Assembly: GCA_016184365.1 (NCBI GenBank)
Contig: JACPCW010000132.1
Coordinates: 1-42,933, forward strand
Length of the DNA: 42,933 nucleotides
Source: Candidatus Rokuibacteriota bacterium
Lineage (GTDB): Bacteria > Methylomirabilota > Methylomirabilia > Rokubacteriales > CSP1-6
Reading direction: 5' to 3'
The notes under the pieces were generated by a model. It worked only from the letters and a program-made list of their open reading frames with translations, was not told the DNA's origin and did not search any database. Positions 8,775 through 17,582 of the stretch are shown here, one piece after another (position 1 is the stretch's first letter; each line of letters begins with the position of its first letter). The position numbers were made by a program, and so were the translations under genes.

Positions 8775-10822
8775 GCTACGACGCCCGCCGTCTCTACGAG
8801 CTCCTGCCAGCCGTGTACCGCGACCGCGACGCGCGCCGCGGCCAGCCGCTCGCCGCGCTGCTCGCCGTCGTGGCCGAGCAGGTCGCCGTCCTCGAAGAGA
8901 ACCTCGAGCAGCTCTACGACGACCAGTTCATCGAGACGTGCGCGCCGTGGGTCGTGCCCTACATCGGGGACCTCATCGGCCATCGCCCGCTCGACCGCGG
9001 CGCCGCCGATCCGGTCAGCGGACGTGCCGAGGTCGCGCACACGATCGCCTTCCGTCGCCGCAAGGGGACGGCGGCCATGCTGGAGCAGCTCGCACGCGAC
9101 ATCACCGGCCGCGCGGCGCGGGCGGTCGAGTTCTTCGCGCTGCTCGCGACGACGCAGCACGTGAATCACGTCCGTCCGCGCCACGCCTACGCCCCGGATC
9201 TGCGCGAGTGGGAGCCGCTCGAGCGGCTGGCCACGCCGTTCGAAACGACCGCGCACACCGCCGACGTGCGGCGTATCGCGAGTGGCGCCGGCCGCTACGG
9301 CATCCCGAACATCGGCATCTTCGTCTGGCGGCTCGGCGCGTATTCGCTCACGAGCTCACCGGCTGTCGATGCCGGGCCGCGCCGGTTCCGATGCAGCCCG
9401 CTCGGTCACGACGCGCCGCTCTTCACGCGCCCCGAGCCCGAGGACGAGGTGACGCATCTCGCCGATCCGCTCAACGTGCCGCTGCCGATCAGCCGTCGGG
9501 TGCTCGACCGGTACCTGCGCCACTACTGCGGACTCGACGATCGCGGCCGGGCGCGCAGCATCGTCGTCTGGCGCGACGGGCAGGCCGTCGATCCGGACGA
9601 GATCGAGGTCTGCGATCTCTCGGACGCCGGCGGCGACTGGGCGCACACGCCGGCCGACAAGGTCGCGCTCGATCCGGTGCTCGGCCGTCTCGCGTTTCCC
9701 GCCGACGTCGCCGACGTGCGCGTCAGCGTGCACTACGGCTTCGGCGGCGACGTCGGCGGGGGCGAGTACGAGCGCAACGTGCCGGCGGCGGACGAGCATG
9801 CCGTGTGGCGCGAAGTCGCCGCGCCCGCCTCGATCCAGGCGTCGCTCGATCTCGTCACGGGCGGCGGCATCGTCGAGATCGCCGACAGCGGACGGTATGC
9901 CGAGTCGCTGACGATCCGCGTGGACGCCGACGCGCAGGTCACGCTTCGCGCGGCCGACCGCGTGCGCCCGACGGTCGTCCTCGACGGCGATCTCGTCATC
10001 CGCGGCGGCCCGGGCAGCGAGGTGACGCTCGACGGTCTGCTCATCACGCGCGGCGCGATCGGCGTGCCTGCCGACGCCGGCAACGCGCTCGCGCGGCTGC
10101 GGCTCCGGCACTGCACGCTCGTGCCGGGCATCGAGCTCGCGCCGAACGGCGACCCGGTACACCCTGACCGGCCGTCGCTCGTGATCGACCTGCCTGCCGT
10201 GACCGTCGAGATCGAGCGGTGCATCGTCGGCGGTCTCCGCGTCGATGCGGCGACGGCTGCGGGCGCGGTCCGCGTGACCGACAGTGTCGTCGATGCCACG
10301 GCGGAGACGGCCGTGGCGTACGCGGCGCCCGACGGCGCGGGACCGGGCGCACCGCTGACCATTGTCAACAGCACGGTGATCGGCAAGGTGCATGCGCTCC
10401 GTATCGACGACGCCACGAACGTGATCTTTCTCGCCGACGTCGAGGCCGGTGACGGATGGCCGTCCGCGGTGCGCGTGGATCGACGGCAGCAGGGCTGCGT
10501 GCGCTTTTCGTTCGTGCCGCTCGAGGCGCAGCTGCCGCGGCGCTATCGCTGCCAGCCCGCGACGGCGGAAGACGCGGTGCGCGTTCGCCCGCGTCTCGCG
10601 TCGCCCCGCTACGGCCAGGCGGACTATGCGGTGCTGCAGCCGTCGGGACCGATCGAGATCCGTCGCGGCGCCCACGACGAGGGCGAGATGGGCGTCTTTC
10701 ATCATCTGGCCGAGCCGCACCGGGAGGCCGCGCTGCGCCTCCGGCTGGATGAATACCTGAGGATCGGACTCGAAGCGGGCATCGTGCACGTGCTCGACGA
10801 CGGGACGAGGAGCGAGCGATGA
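8771..10822 (+). CDS. gpI-like phage tail protein with C-terminal beta-helix
   Basis: The 683-residue protein starts at ATG overlapping the previous stop (ATGA). Residues 1-130 match the gpI-like tail protein domain: MSYDARRLYELLPAVYRDRD, LLAVVAEQVAVLEENLEQLYDDQFIETC, VVPYIGDLIG and HTIAFRRRKGTAAMLEQLARDITG. Members bind the gp6 ring and act like the gp7/gp53 wedge. From about residue 360 the sequence becomes a right-handed parallel beta-helix (repeated short strands such as GGIVEIADSG, VTLDGLLITRG and LRLRHCTLVPG), as in pectate-lyase-like tail proteins. A beta-helix on this subunit could project outward and contact a target surface, which is inference. The stop overlaps the DUF6519 gene. 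Confidence 0.86.
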   Translation: MSYDARRLYELLPAVYRDRDARRGQPLAALLAVVAEQVAVLEENLEQLYDDQFIETCAPWVVPYIGDLIGHRPLDRGAADPVSGRAEVAHTIAFRRRKGTAAMLEQLARDITGRAARAVEFFALLATTQHVNHVRPRHAYAPDLREWEPLERLATPFETTAHTADVRRIASGAGRYGIPNIGIFVWRLGAYSLTSSPAVDAGPRRFRCSPLGHDAPLFTRPEPEDEVTHLADPLNVPLPISRRVLDRYLRHYCGLDDRGRARSIVVWRDGQAVDPDEIEVCDLSDAGGDWAHTPADKVALDPVLGRLAFPADVADVRVSVHYGFGGDVGGGEYERNVPAADEHAVWREVAAPASIQASLDLVTGGGIVEIADSGRYAESLTIRVDADAQVTLRAADRVRPTVVLDGDLVIRGGPGSEVTLDGLLITRGAIGVPADAGNALARLRLRHCTLVPGIELAPNGDPVHPDRPSLVIDLPAVTVEIERCIVGGLRVDAATAAGAVRVTDSVVDATAETAVAYAAPDGAGPGAPLTIVNSTVIGKVHALRIDDATNVIFLADVEAGDGWPSAVRVDRRQQGCVRFSFVPLEAQLPRRYRCQPATAEDAVRVRPRLASPRYGQADYAVLQPSGPIEIRRGAHDEGEMGVFHHLAEPHREAALRLRLDEYLRIGLEAGIVHVLDDGTRSER

Positions 10823-13800
10823 GCGGAGACTACAGCCGGCAGCGGTTCGACGCGCGCAAAGCCTTCGCGGGCGTGCTCATGCAGCAGGGGCGTGTCCAGC
10901 TCGACGCCGACTGGAATGACCTGGTGGAGATGCTCGACCGCCGCTGGCGGGCCGAGACGACGGACATCGTCGGTCGTGGCGTCGTGCCGATGGAAACGCC
11001 GCACGGCTTCGAGATCGGCGTCGCGAACGGCGCGCCGACGATCGGTCCCGGACGGATGTACGTCGACGGGTTGCTCGCCGAGAATTTCGGCGCGGGCGCG
11101 CAGGAATGGGACCCCGTCCTCGCGGACACCCGCGGCCAGGATGCGCTCGGCCACACGGCGCAGCCGTTCGCGCCCGTCGGCAACGACCTGCCGGCGCTTC
11201 CCGCTGCGGGCACGCACGTCGTCTACGTCGACGTATGGCAGCGTGAAGTCACCGCGACCGAAGACCCGGCGCTCCTGGAGCCCGCGGTCGGCGTGGACAC
11301 GACGGCGCGGCTCCAGACGGCCTGGCAGGTGCGCGTGCTGCCGAACGTCGACGTCACGTGCGACACGGTCAGGCAGCACCAGGACTGGATCGCGCTGACG
11401 CGGCCGTCGGCCGGGCGTCTGTCGACGGCAGCGGTCGGCACGCCGCAGCCCGAGGACCCGTGCACCATTCCCGCCGGCGCGGGCTATCGCGGGCTCGAGA
11501 ACCAGCTCTATCGCGTCGAGATCCACGAAGGCGGTCCGGCGGCGAGCGCGACGTTCAAGTTCTCGCGCGACAACGCGTCGGTCGTGACCGCCGTCACCGA
11601 GATCCCGAGCCGCACGCTGCTGCGCGTGCATCGGACGCAGTGGGATCCGATCCGTCGCTTCAGCAAAGGCGACTGGGTCGAGATCCTCGACGACCGCATC
11701 GAGCTGTCCGGGCGCGCACGCGTGCTGCGCCGCATCCACGACGTGGACGACGCGCGGCACGAGATCACGCTCGAGACCGACCTGCCGGGCGACGAGTTCC
11801 CGGCTGCGACCGTCGCGGCTCGCCACACGCGCGTGTGCCGCTGGGACCAGCACGGTGTGATTCGCGACCCCGCCGGGAACGCGATCGTCGATCTCGCGGA
11901 CGCCGCGAACCACGGGGTCATCCCGGTCCGCGTGGGCACGCCGATCGTGCTCGAGCAGGGCGTGCAGGTCACGTTCGACGTCGACGCGACCATCGCCGGC
12001 GGCGGCTTCCGCACCGGCGACTACTGGACCTTCGCGGCGCGCACGACGGCACCCTGGGTGGAGCCGCTCGTGACGGCGCCGCCGCGCGGCGTGCATCATC
12101 ACTATTCGCCGCTCGCGGTGGTGACGGACGGCAGCGCCGCCGACTGCCGTGTGTTCTGGCCGCCGGCGGTACAGGGGACGGGCTGCGACTGCTCGGTGTG
12201 CGTGACGCCGGAGTCGCACAACTCCGGCGCGCGGACGATCCAGTGGGCGATCGACCAGGTGAAGGACGGCGGGGGCTCTGTGTGTCTGCACGCCGGGCTC
12301 TACCGTGTCCACGACACGCCGATCCGGATTCAGCGCGGCCACTCCGTGCGTCTGAAAGGCCAGGGGTTCCAAACCGTTCTGATGGCGTCGGGCGCGGGAC
12401 CCGCGCTGCGCATCGACGAGTCGGACGACGTGACGATCGAGAACCTGGCGATCATGACGGCCCACGCGGTGGGCGCGGCGCCGGTGGTCGCGGTGCGGCA
12501 TTCGATCGGCGTGACGGTGCAGCGGTGCGCCATCGCGCACTTCCTCGCCGACCCGCGCGCGGCGATCGGACTCGAAGGATTTCTGCTCGGCCTCGTGGTG
12601 CGCGACAACGTGCTCGTCGCACCGGCCGGCATCACGAACGTCGCCGGCAGCAAGACGGCCGGGTCGTCGTATCTGTTCACGGCCGCCATGCGCATTGACG
12701 ACAACCTGATCGTCTGCCGCGACGACGCGATCGAGCTCGCCGGCGCCGTGCTGCACTACGCCGACACGACGATCGCGCGCAACGTGATCCGGGCCGGAGG
12801 CGCGGGCATCGTGAGCCTCGGCGCCGGCGTGGCCGGCGGCCGGCTCGACGTCGACGGCAACGATCTCGCCGTCGGTGGCAACGGCATCGTCGTCGGCACG
12901 AGCCGCAGTCGGATCCGCGGCAACGACGTGACCGGCGTGAAGCGCGCGGGAGCCGAAAAGAAAGCTCGGCCGGATGGAATCGTGCTGACCACGGGCTTCG
13001 ACCCGGCGGGTATCGGGCACTGCCAGGTCGCCGCGAACCGCGTCGCCGACGTCGCGGGCGATGGCATCTCGCTCCGCAAGCGCATCCTCTCCGCGGTCAT
13101 CCGCCGCAACACGGTCGACCGGACGGGCCGCGGCGGCATCGTCATGGAGCGCAACGGCCGCGCGGACCTGCTGACCGTCGAAGGCAACGCGGTCCACGAG
13201 GTCGGGCTCGACACCGACCTGCCGTCCGTGGCCGGCATCATCCTGCTGCGAGCGACCGAAGCGCGCGTCGCGGGCAACGTGATCCGCTGGGTCGGGCGGC
13301 GGCGCCGTCCGGTCACACCCGCGAAGGCGGGCGCGACGGACGACTGGGCCGGCCTGAGTCTCGTCGCGTGCCGCTCCGTACACGTGTCCGGCAACCGGAT
13401 CGTCGACGTCGGGCCGGTCGGACAGTACGTGGGCGAGGCGGCCGGCATCGACGTGCCGGCGTCGTTCGACACGCTCGACGTGACCGACAACACCGTGCAG
13501 CGGAGCGGCGCGGCGACCCTCGCGAGCAACAGCGGCGCGGAGTCCTGGTACGCGCTGCGGGTCGGGCGGCCCGCCGAGAAGAAGGTGAAGGCCGGCATCT
13601 ACGCGTCGAAGACCGGCGAGTTCGGCCTGTTCGGCAATGCGGCCGTGAAGATCGTCCACGCGCGCGAAATGCTCGCGATCCGCGGGAATTTCTTCGACGC
13701 CTACGGTGACGCGCCGGCGATCGACGTCATCGGCCGCGGTCCCGTGACGTTCGGCGACAACCGCGCCATCACGACGTCGCGGAAGCAGGCGGCCGCGGTG

Positions 13801-13989
13801 ATCCGCGCGGCCGCGATCATCGCGAGCGGCAATTACGTGCGCAGCGAGGCGGACGACGCCGCCCTCGTGCTGGTGCCGGCGTCCGCGGATCAGGCGACGG
13901 TGCTCGGCAACCTGACGACCCGCGGCATTCGGCTGGGCACGGGCTGGCTGCCAAACCCGTGGGCGCCGCTGAACCGCAGGATCGGGTGA
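10819..13989 (+). CDS. DUF6519 baseplate-associated protein with large C-terminal right-handed beta-helix
   Basis: This 1056-residue protein starts with MSGDYSRQRFDARKAFAGVL and MQQGRVQLDADWNDLVEMLDR, the conserved opening of DUF6519 proteins found in contractile-injection clusters. Residues 1 to about 440 are the DUF6519 part. A Cys-rich joint (GCDCSVC, about residue 456) leads to a long beta-helix (about 470-1050) opening with SGARTIQWAIDQVKDGGGSVCLHAGLYRV and followed by many NosD-like turns (VRDNVL, IRGNDV, VEGNAV, VSGNRI). I infer a peripheral fibre-like or receptor-binding component, because no separate fibre or chaperone gene follows. The start overlaps the gpI gene stop. Confidence 0.85.
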   Translation: MSGDYSRQRFDARKAFAGVLMQQGRVQLDADWNDLVEMLDRRWRAETTDIVGRGVVPMETPHGFEIGVANGAPTIGPGRMYVDGLLAENFGAGAQEWDPVLADTRGQDALGHTAQPFAPVGNDLPALPAAGTHVVYVDVWQREVTATEDPALLEPAVGVDTTARLQTAWQVRVLPNVDVTCDTVRQHQDWIALTRPSAGRLSTAAVGTPQPEDPCTIPAGAGYRGLENQLYRVEIHEGGPAASATFKFSRDNASVVTAVTEIPSRTLLRVHRTQWDPIRRFSKGDWVEILDDRIELSGRARVLRRIHDVDDARHEITLETDLPGDEFPAATVAARHTRVCRWDQHGVIRDPAGNAIVDLADAANHGVIPVRVGTPIVLEQGVQVTFDVDATIAGGGFRTGDYWTFAARTTAPWVEPLVTAPPRGVHHHYSPLAVVTDGSAADCRVFWPPAVQGTGCDCSVCVTPESHNSGARTIQWAIDQVKDGGGSVCLHAGLYRVHDTPIRIQRGHSVRLKGQGFQTVLMASGAGPALRIDESDDVTIENLAIMTAHAVGAAPVVAVRHSIGVTVQRCAIAHFLADPRAAIGLEGFLLGLVVRDNVLVAPAGITNVAGSKTAGSSYLFTAAMRIDDNLIVCRDDAIELAGAVLHYADTTIARNVIRAGGAGIVSLGAGVAGGRLDVDGNDLAVGGNGIVVGTSRSRIRGNDVTGVKRAGAEKKARPDGIVLTTGFDPAGIGHCQVAANRVADVAGDGISLRKRILSAVIRRNTVDRTGRGGIVMERNGRADLLTVEGNAVHEVGLDTDLPSVAGIILLRATEARVAGNVIRWVGRRRRPVTPAKAGATDDWAGLSLVACRSVHVSGNRIVDVGPVGQYVGEAAGIDVPASFDTLDVTDNTVQRSGAATLASNSGAESWYALRVGRPAEKKVKAGIYASKTGEFGLFGNAAVKIVHAREMLAIRGNFFDAYGDAPAIDVIGRGPVTFGDNRAITTSRKQAAAVIRAAAIIASGNYVRSEADDAALVLVPASADQATVLGNLTTRGIRLGTGWLPNPWAPLNRRIG

Positions 13990-14002
13990 GGAGGACGACG
14001 GC

Positions 14003-14524
14003 ATGAGGGTCGGCACGTACAAGGGCGAGCGCACGGTGTCGGAGCTGGTCGGACGCTTCTACAAGATTTCGGGTCCGCGGTCGAGCGAGCTTGCGCGCGA
14101 GGCGGAGGCGGCGCTCATCGACGCGAACCCGCAGCTGCGGACGATGCGCGGGGTGCGGTCGGACGTCGTGCTCGTCGTGCCCACCGTCCGGGGCGCGACG
14201 CCCGCGGAAGACGCGACGCCGGCGGCGGCGCCGCTCATCGACATGGTCGAGGCGATCCGCAACGACCTGAAGGAGCTGCGCGCCGCCCTTGGATCGTCGG
14301 CGCGCGAGATCGCCGACGAGGCGAAGGAGGCCGTACGGTTCGCGAAGTCCGCCGACGTCACCGCGGCGGCGCGGAAGGATGAGACGCTGAAGGCGCGGCT
14401 CGGTGAGGCGCACGGTGAGATGGATGCGGAGGTCCGCGGTCTCGAGAAGTTCCGCGCCGGGCACGGCGCGCCGCTCGACGAGCTCGAGCGCGATCTCGCG
14501 GATCTCGTCAAGCGCCTGCAGTGA
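14003..14524 (+). CDS. LysM/gpX-like protein with coiled-coil tail, end of injection-system cluster
   Basis: The 173-residue protein follows the DUF6519 gene by 13 nt with an AGGAGG ribosome-binding site. The first 60 residues (TVSELVGRFYKISG, LIDANPQLRTMRG, VVLVVPTV) have the layout of LysM or phage gpX tail proteins: helix, ANPxL, then the LxVP strand. From about residue 75 it is helical and rich in Ala, Glu, Lys and Asp, with heptad-like spacing, so a coiled coil is likely. LysM-type tail proteins usually sit next to the hub gene; this one closes the cluster after the beta-helix genes, so it may be a clamp or accessory instead. The domain call is tentative. Confidence 0.6.
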   Translation: MRVGTYKGERTVSELVGRFYKISGPRSSELAREAEAALIDANPQLRTMRGVRSDVVLVVPTVRGATPAEDATPAAAPLIDMVEAIRNDLKELRAALGSSAREIADEAKEAVRFAKSADVTAAARKDETLKARLGEAHGEMDAEVRGLEKFRAGHGAPLDELERDLADLVKRLQ

Positions 14525-14570
14525 GGGACACCCGCGCGCGTGCCGCACCGAGGCCGCGGACGCGGGCTGA

Positions 14571-15022
14571 TCAGCCGCGTGCGGCGCCGACCTCGCGGCC
14601 GAGCAATTCGAGCGCCGCGCGCGTGAAGTCGCGCATGTTCTTCTCGCGGGGCCGACCACGGCGATGCAGGCGTGGCCCGCCGCATCGCCGTAGCGGTTGC
14701 CCGTCGGACCGCTCGCGCCGGTTTCCGAAAGCCCCCACGTCGTGCCGAGCAGCGTGCGAATCGTCCGGGCCTTGACGAGCGCGTACGCCTCCGTGCTCGA
14801 ACGAATGCCTTTCACCGACTCGTCGGGCACCTGCAGCAGCGCGCGGCGCGCCGCCTGCGTATAGATGACGGCGCCGCCGAGGAAATACGCGGACGCGCCG
14901 GGGACGGCGAGCAGCGCGGCGGAGATCAACCCGCCCGCCGACGATTCCGCGACGGCGACCGTTTCCTTCCGCTCCTTGAGCCGCGCGCCGAGCGACGCGG
15001 CCAGCGCCGTCAACTCCGTCAC
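14571..15022 (-). CDS. pncC: CinA/PncC-family nicotinamide-nucleotide amidase-like protein, frameshifted
   Basis: On the minus strand a GTG at 15022 overlaps the stop of the NHL gene (GTGA). The protein reads TELTALAASLGARLKERKETVAVAESSAGGLISAALL, the CinA C-terminal domain with its ES-x-GG active-site motif, then GAVIYTQAARRALL and GASGPTGNRYGDAAGHACIAVVGP. PncC enzymes hydrolyse nicotinamide mononucleotide to nicotinate mononucleotide. After VVGP the frame is lost near 14650. The next frame resumes with EKNMRDFTRAALELLGREVGAARG and stops at 14571, a normal length of about 150 residues. One missing G or C in the GGCCCCGCGAG run explains the break. Either a sequencing error or a recently dead gene fits. 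The standalone domain lacks the CinA N-terminal half, as in many PncC proteins. Confidence 0.75.
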
Positions 15023-15984
15023 GTCGCGAGCGCGAACTTCTGGAACGTGTGCGTGCCTTCCGGCGCGTGCCCGCGGCTCACGCCGAAGGTGTACGTCACC
15101 TCGCTCACGTACACGTCCCCGCGCGAGTCGACGGCGATGCCGTGCGGCGCGATGAGCCCGTCCTGCGCGGCCATGTTCGGGTTGCCCCAGCGCGCGACCA
15201 CGCGGCCGTCCTTGTCGAAGACGCTCACGCGGCCATGGGTGGGCTCCGCGCGAACGCCGAGGCGCTGCGACGGCTGGCCGGGATACCACCAGAGCTCGGA
15301 CACGTACGCGCGGCCCTGCGCATCGAACACGAGGTGCGTCGGGCGCTGCACGTCGGTCCACTCCGAGAGGTACTCGCCGTCGGGGCTGAAGATCTGGACG
15401 CGGTCGTTCTCGCGGTCGCAGACGAACACGCGGCCGTCACCGGCGACGGCGATGCCGTGCGGCAGGAAGAACTCGCCCGGGCCCTGGCCCGGCGTGCCCC
15501 ACGAGCGCTCGAGAGTCCCGTTCGGTGCGAACTGGTGCACGCGGCAGTTGCCGTACCCGTCGGAGACGTAGAGATCGCCCTTCGGGCCGACGGCGATGTT
15601 CGTCGGGCGGTTGAACGGCCCGCCGGGTTTCGTGACGGTGCCGGTGCTCTTGCCGTCGTAGCCGGTATCCGACGGCGTGTTCATCGTGCCGAGCGTCAGC
15701 TGCAGCTTGCCGTCGGGCGTGAACTTCCGGATCGTGTGATTGCCGTCGTCCGTGCAGAACACCGACTCGTCGGGACCGATCGAGATGCCGTGCGTGCGGT
15801 ACGTGAACTGCCCTTCGCCCCACGAGCGGAGGAAGCCGCCCTTCGGGTCGTAGATCATGACGGGATGATCGCCGCGGCAGATGAGGAACACGCGATCCTC
15901 GCGGTCGACGGCCACGCCGGCGACGTCGCGGTGCTCGTAGCCCTTCGGCAGCTGCTCCCAGCCTTCGACGAATTGGTACTTCAT
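15019..15984 (-). CDS. NHL-repeat beta-propeller protein
   Basis: The 321-residue protein starts at ATG 15984 after a GAGGAG ribosome-binding site; a longer frame upstream has no such support. It opens with MKYQFVEGWEQLPKGYEHRD and has about six NHL-type blades (VAGVAVDREDRVFLICRGDHPVMIYD, PFNRPTNIAVGPKGDLYVSDGYGNCRVHQF, FFLPHGIAVAGDGRVFVCDRENDRVQIF, LIAPHGIAVDSRGDVYVSEV). The family includes peptidyl-alpha-hydroxyglycine alpha-amidating lyase-like propellers, but most bacterial members have no proven reaction. No signal peptide is visible, so it should be cytoplasmic. It lies downstream of the isocitrate lyase-like gene and overlaps cinA. Confidence 0.85.
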   Translation of the reverse strand: MKYQFVEGWEQLPKGYEHRDVAGVAVDREDRVFLICRGDHPVMIYDPKGGFLRSWGEGQFTYRTHGISIGPDESVFCTDDGNHTIRKFTPDGKLQLTLGTMNTPSDTGYDGKSTGTVTKPGGPFNRPTNIAVGPKGDLYVSDGYGNCRVHQFAPNGTLERSWGTPGQGPGEFFLPHGIAVAGDGRVFVCDRENDRVQIFSPDGEYLSEWTDVQRPTHLVFDAQGRAYVSELWWYPGQPSQRLGVRAEPTHGRVSVFDKDGRVVARWGNPNMAAQDGLIAPHGIAVDSRGDVYVSEVTYTFGVSRGHAPEGTHTFQKFALAT

Positions 15985-16111
15985 GCGGGTCTCCTCACTG
16001 TCCTTCATAGACTCGCCTCGCACACGCTCCGCCTGCGGGACCTCATCGTAGTGTCGGCTCGGCCGTGGAACGGCCTCACCTCCCGCTGCCACGCCGTGCT
16101 GCGGCTTCGCC

Positions 16112-16975
16112 CTACCGTTTCTCGACCGTGGCTCGCTCGACGGCGAGGAGCTTGTCGATGTCGATCGCGGCGAGCATGTCCTTCTCGATGGCGTGCCAGT
16201 CGGTGGTGTCCCGGCTCCGGATCCCGAAGCCGTCGGCGAGGTCGGCGTACACGCGCTTCCAGCTCGCGAACGCCGCCGCGAGCGGCGTCGACGGATCGGC
16301 GACGAGGCGATAGCCGAGGCCGCCGAGATCGTCGAGCGTCATGCCGAGCGTGGCGAGCCCGCCGCGCGTCGTCAGGTACATGAGCGGTCCGCCGAGTCGT
16401 TCGCCGATCAGCCGCACCTGCTCGGGCGTGCGCGCCATCGAGAGCAGCAGGAGATCGGCGCCGGCTTTCCGGTACGCCTCGCCGCGGCGCAGCGCGTCGT
16501 CCATGGTGCTCGCGCGCACCGCGTTCGTGCGGCCGATGATCAGAAAATCCGGATGGCGTCGCGCGGCGACGGCTTCCGCGATCTTCGCCGTCATGAGCTC
16601 CATCGGGATCATGTGCTCGATGCCGACGTGATGGTGCGCGCGCTTCGGCACGAGCTGGTCTTCGATCTCGATCGCGGCGAAGCCGGCCGCCTCGCTCATG
16701 CCGATGGTCCGGTGCATGTGCATCGGATCGCCGTATCCGCAGGCGCCGTCGAGGATCAGCGGGAGGGACGTGACCGCGCGGATGTCGAGCCCGGCCTGGC
16801 ACATCTCGGTGAGGTTCAGGTTCGCTTCGAGCGCGACCTTCAGATAGCCCGTCGCGCCGCCGCCAAGATATCCCGCCGGAAATCCCGCGGCCTCGACCAT
16901 CTTCGCCATCAGGGGGTTCAGCACGAGCGGCGCCGTGACGGGGCGCGGGCCCTGGATCAAACGCTTGAGCGACAT
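16112..16975 (-). CDS. isocitrate lyase / phosphoenolpyruvate mutase superfamily protein
   Basis: The 287-residue protein starts at ATG 16975 (MSLKRLIQGPRPV) after a GGAGGAGG ribosome-binding site. The TIM-barrel family signatures are visible: LPLILDGACGYGDP (metal-binding Asp loop), AAIEIEDQLVPKRAHHH, DFLIIGRTNAVRAS (usual RTDA, here RTNA) and AGADLLLLSM. The KKCGH active-site loop of true isocitrate lyase is absent, so a C-C or P-C lyase or hydrolase acting on an oxaloacetate-like or methylisocitrate-like substrate is more likely; the substrate is unknown. It is divergent from the VOC gene and precedes the NHL gene by 127 bp, which contains a small GGCCGT/ACGGCC hairpin at 16061-16075. Confidence 0.85.
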   Translation of the reverse strand: MSLKRLIQGPRPVTAPLVLNPLMAKMVEAAGFPAGYLGGGATGYLKVALEANLNLTEMCQAGLDIRAVTSLPLILDGACGYGDPMHMHRTIGMSEAAGFAAIEIEDQLVPKRAHHHVGIEHMIPMELMTAKIAEAVAARRHPDFLIIGRTNAVRASTMDDALRRGEAYRKAGADLLLLSMARTPEQVRLIGERLGGPLMYLTTRGGLATLGMTLDDLGGLGYRLVADPSTPLAAAFASWKRVYADLADGFGIRSRDTTDWHAIEKDMLAAIDIDKLLAVERATVEKR

Positions 16976-17042
16976 GAGATATCTGCCTCCTCCGGGCGCG
17001 CCGAATGGTACAACGTTTCCACTATTTCGGGAGGGCGGCCAT
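16976..17042. promoter_or_regulatory. divergent promoter region between isocitrate lyase-like and VOC genes
   Basis: This 67-bp gap separates two diverging starts and must hold both transcription signals. Its middle (about 17008-17032) is clearly more AT-rich than the surroundings and contains GGTACAACGTTTCC, with TACAAC readable as a -10 box rightward and TACCAT leftward. Each gene has its own purine-rich ribosome-binding site (GGAGGAGG leftward, GGGAGGG rightward). No convincing -35 box is seen on either strand. Confidence 0.35.
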
Positions 17043-17582
17043 ATGACCACCGCGGCGCTCAGTCACTTCGGCATCCACGTCACCGACCTCGATCGCATGG
17101 TGGACTTCTACACGCGCGTCGTTGGGCTGCTCGTCATGGACCGCGGGCAGCTCACCAACGGTCCGACCCTCGTGTTCCTGTCGCGCGATCCCGACGAGCA
17201 CCACCAGCTCGTGCTCGTGACCGGACGGCCGCCGGGCATCGAGTACAACGTGGTGAACCAGATCTCGTTCAAGCTGCCGGCCCTCGAGGATCTCCAGGCC
17301 GTCCACCGGCGTCTCCGGGGCGAAGGCCTGAAGGAATTCCGCATCGTCACGCACGGCAACGCGTGGTCGATCTACACGCCCGATCCGGAAGGCAATCGCG
17401 TCGAGTTCTTCGTCGACACCCCGTGGCACACGCCGCAGCCGTTCGCCGAGCCGTTCGACGTCGAGGCGCCGGTGGAGAAGATCATCGCCGACACCGAGGC
17501 GATCTGTCGCAGCCGTCCTGGATTCGCGATGCGCGGGGCGTGGCGTCAGGCGCAGGTCGAGCGGATGGGGGTGGCCGGGTGA
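17043..17582 (+). CDS. VOC-superfamily (glyoxalase / extradiol dioxygenase-like) protein
   Basis: The 179-residue protein starts at ATG 17043, nine nt after GGGAGGG; the longer upstream frame crosses the divergent promoter and is not used. It has the vicinal-oxygen-chelate fold pattern: ALSHFGIHVTDLDRMVDFYTRVVGL, LVFLSRDPDEHHQLVLVTG, NQISFKLPALEDLQAVHRRL and IYTPDPEGNRVEFFVDTPWH. Likely metal ligands are H8, the HH in DEHHQLVL, and E in NRVEFF. Extradiol dioxygenases and glyoxalases share this arrangement, so the substrate cannot be named. It overlaps the nitroreductase gene, suggesting a joint role in breakdown of a small organic compound. Confidence 0.85.
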   Translation: MTTAALSHFGIHVTDLDRMVDFYTRVVGLLVMDRGQLTNGPTLVFLSRDPDEHHQLVLVTGRPPGIEYNVVNQISFKLPALEDLQAVHRRLRGEGLKEFRIVTHGNAWSIYTPDPEGNRVEFFVDTPWHTPQPFAEPFDVEAPVEKIIADTEAICRSRPGFAMRGAWRQAQVERMGVAG

